NCBI GenBank assembly: GCA_902729315.2
Contig: LR746266.1
Coordinates: 1,121,001-1,185,000, forward strand
DNA: 64,000 nt
From: Spirodela intermedia
Taxonomy: Eukaryota; Streptophyta; Magnoliopsida; Alismatales; Araceae
Direction of reading: 5' to 3'
Shown: positions 61,821 through 64,000 of the stretch, piece by piece
How positions within the stretch are numbered: the first letter of the stretch is position 1
How the letters are laid out: the number at the start of each line of letters is the position of its first letter
Program-made: the position numbers and the translations under genes
Notes under the pieces: model-generated
Databases searched by the model: none
Seen by the model: the letters and a program-made list of their open reading frames with translations, nothing else
What the model was told of the DNA's origin: nothing

Positions 61821-63198
61821 TGTGAGGCAAGAAGTAGTCGTACACATAGGAGAAAGGGACTCATTATTTGTAAATGTGATATTACTATGTATTCATCCAA
61901 AACTTTAGTGCACAAGTGATGTGAGACTAAACCCACATCATACCTTCCCTTGAAAGATTTTAAAAATTTTAATATATAAACTACCTCTTCGTTATAACAA
62001 AGATATACCATGATGACATCACTTGATAAGGGCTTTAGAGTATTTATTTCAATTTCTCTCATGCACATGGATAACCGATGCGGGTTTGAATCCTCATAAA
62101 GCTAAAACTCATATTTTTATCTGATCATCGTGACTTTTCTACATATCACCGGTGAAGGATTAAGCCGTTGGAATTACTAGATCATCGGCAAAAATCTCGT
62201 CAACACAATTCATGAAGTATTGTTACTAAAATTATTAAACGATTCACGACAAAAAGATCACAAATCCATCGAGTAAATCATCTTTGATTAATTGACGAGC
62301 AAGCCATTATCAGAAAGAGAATGATCCACTAGGAGACAAGTCGTCACCTCTTAAGAGCATACCAGATGCGATAAAGAGCCTCCTTTTATTGTGTGGACTT
62401 GAAGATAAAGCTCCCTAACATACACTCCACCTCCATCCAACTCTTCTTCATCGAGTGATAGTTGGTAGAGAGTTTCATAATCACTATTTTTTCGCTCTAT
62501 CAAGTGACAACCACCAAAGACAATTCAACGACCTATTTTATTGATCTCTAGACTTCACAAAGAGATCTAGATATTACCTACGTCTTCCTTTTCCATGGAG
62601 AGCCTTCGAGGCCATGGACATTATACAACAATCCTCCTGAACATTTAAGATTCCAGTACATTACTAACGTATTACTATTGTGATGTTAAAAGTCTATTTT
62701 CCTACTTTCAACTTAATTTTTACTTCATTTAGTAATAATTTGTGTGATTTAAATTTATCAAGCTATATTTCATTCAATTACGATTCTTCTAAATTTTCAA
62801 ATTTTAATTTGATCAATTAAATCATTTGTAATTACTTATATAAGAATTGTTGGGCAAAACTCTATTTTTATTTGATTTGTATTTGTTGAGCATTGATGTC
62901 ATCCTGATGTCTGCACCCTTATTTTCCTTTTTTGTGAATTTTAAATATATTTTATTTTTATTTTGTAGTATAAAATTCATAAAAAAATTATATTCTTTGA
63001 GAAAAAATTTGAAAAATTATCCGATATTATATTACATTCTTGTAATTGAATTAAAAAATTATCACTATTTTTGGAAGTTTTACTGAATTATAATTGATAC
63101 ATTTGTTTGAAAATACTTCTAAATATCTAAAAATTAGTATTTTCAAATTTTGTAAATTTTAAATTTGTATGATTTAGTACAATGACTAAGTCACGTCA
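61821..63198. repeat. ~1.38-kb repeat, copy 2 (strongly C-to-T decayed)
   Basis: Starts TGTGAGGCAAG and ends GTCACGTCA. It aligns with copy 1 but has an extra ~110 bp near 61945-62068, and nearly every CpG of copy 1 appears as TpG or CpA (for example cgaatccatcgag is caaatccatcgag). The Pol III B-box has become ggtttgaatcc. Confidence 0.8.
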
Positions 63199-64000
63199 AA
63201 CATTATCAGAGGATGTGATACATAATTGATCTTGTCAATATTCATGCTCATCTCAAAAATTAAGTTATACATATAGAAGTATGAACTAATTTAGATTGTG
63301 AAATTGAGAATGACTCATTAAATTAATTATTATTAACACCTATTAACATCTACTAGATGATATGCATGAAGTGTTGTATGTGAGATAATAGAGATACTAA
63401 CACATGTTAACACTACTTTTAATAATTATTCTTGACATAATATGGGCTCAGATATAAAAGCATATGTGTAGTTTTACTTTATTTAACAATAAAACAAGAT
63501 GGAGTGAGCAAAGATAGTTAAGGACTTGAATTCTCTTGTAATTCTCAATTGATTATGAGAGTTTATTTCTTTGAACTTCATCATTGAGCTCTCATAGTTG
63601 AAGAATCACAATGTCATTTTCATTATAGAAGATCGATTCTCTATGTATGTAACGTTCTGGTCGATATGAACAAATTACTTAATAGAAGATAAGTCAACTA
63701 TTTCTTATTAATGTAGCAAACATGTAGACTCTTTTGAATGATACATCAATGATTAAACAGCCCAATTCATTATAAATTTCTAGACCCCCTTCTTCATAGT
63801 TCTAGGAATTGAACTAAAATTTTACATGAACTTATATTTGTATATGAATGAGCAAATGAAACAAAACAATAAACTATCAGAAGAGTATTATTGACACTAT
63901 ATGATCACCTATCAAACTTTGGTGATAGATCAATCATCATTTGAGCTCATGACAGGTCAATAATTGTTGATAATATCAAAGTTAGTAAAATAATTGATTG
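63199..64000. other. AT-rich end of window, nothing recognised
   Basis: No frame, repeat or motif worth annotating was seen in these 800 bases. Confidence 0.5.

Noticed and set aside
57895-63198. Calling the pair of 1.3-kb repeats a complete LTR retrotransposon
   Set aside because: No primer-binding site after copy 1, no clear polypurine tract before copy 2, only a doubtful 4-bp flank match, and very unequal decay. Kept as two repeat copies.
1-64000. CRISPR arrays, bacterial operons or prophage
   Set aside because: The spliceosomal introns and plant families exclude a prokaryotic origin; the regular repeats seen are microsatellites and degenerate satellites without spacer structure.

Overview
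The window is nuclear DNA of a flowering plant, most likely a monocot, though the species cannot be named from sequence alone. The pointers are spliceosomal genes with GT-AG introns, plant-only families (CIPK kinase, WEB, EPFL and IDA-like peptides, PLS-class PPR), GC-rich coding exons in AT-rich intergenic DNA, very many long GA/CT microsatellites, and decayed LTR retroelements. Nine single or multi-exon genes plus a three-copy small-peptide array are supported. I rebuilt the multi-exon models by hand: each junction keeps frame and each protein matches its family along its length.

Layout. 1-4.3 kb: a two-exon WEB-family coiled-coil gene (+). 6.2-7.6 kb: an intronless CBL-interacting protein kinase (+). 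9.0-13.0 kb and 21.0-25.3 kb: two tandem paralogues of a plant 'NST1-like' membrane/coiled-coil protein (+), separated by about 7 kb of AT-rich gene-free DNA. 25.7-30.6 kb: a 14-exon ETG1/MCMBP replisome-factor gene (-), with an E2F-type site in its promoter. 31.6-32.2 kb: an EPFL4/5/6-like secreted peptide gene (-).

34.5-41.5 kb is the most unusual part. Three tandem units each hold an array of ~115-bp TGGGCC-rich satellite monomers and a 70-92 aa secreted peptide gene with an IDA/PIP-like C-terminal core. In units 1 and 2 the peptide gene is followed by broken copies of the last exons of the neighbouring nucleotidyltransferase gene; in unit 3 it converges on the intact gene. That gene (PAP/OAS1-type, 9 exons, -) runs from 49.2 down to 41.0 kb. 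Ribosomal protein eS26 (5 coding exons, -) lies at 50.2-52.0 kb and shares a 181-bp divergent promoter with an intronless PPR gene (+, 52.2-53.8 kb).

From 54 kb to the end there are no host genes. This part holds a decayed Ty3/gypsy-like stretch, two copies of a ~1.3-kb TG...CA-bounded repeat with very different CpG decay, and a five-copy ~200-bp tandem repeat between them.

Functionally the genes are a typical mixed plant neighbourhood and not a pathway: calcium signalling (CIPK), chloroplast/cytoskeleton-related coiled coil (WEB), DNA replication (ETG1), translation (eS26), organelle RNA processing (PPR), RNA nucleotidyl transfer, and two unrelated secreted-peptide families (EPFL and IDA-like) within about 8 kb. 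The strongest candidate for something undescribed is the tandem peptide array and the way its duplication captured the 3' end of its convergent neighbour.
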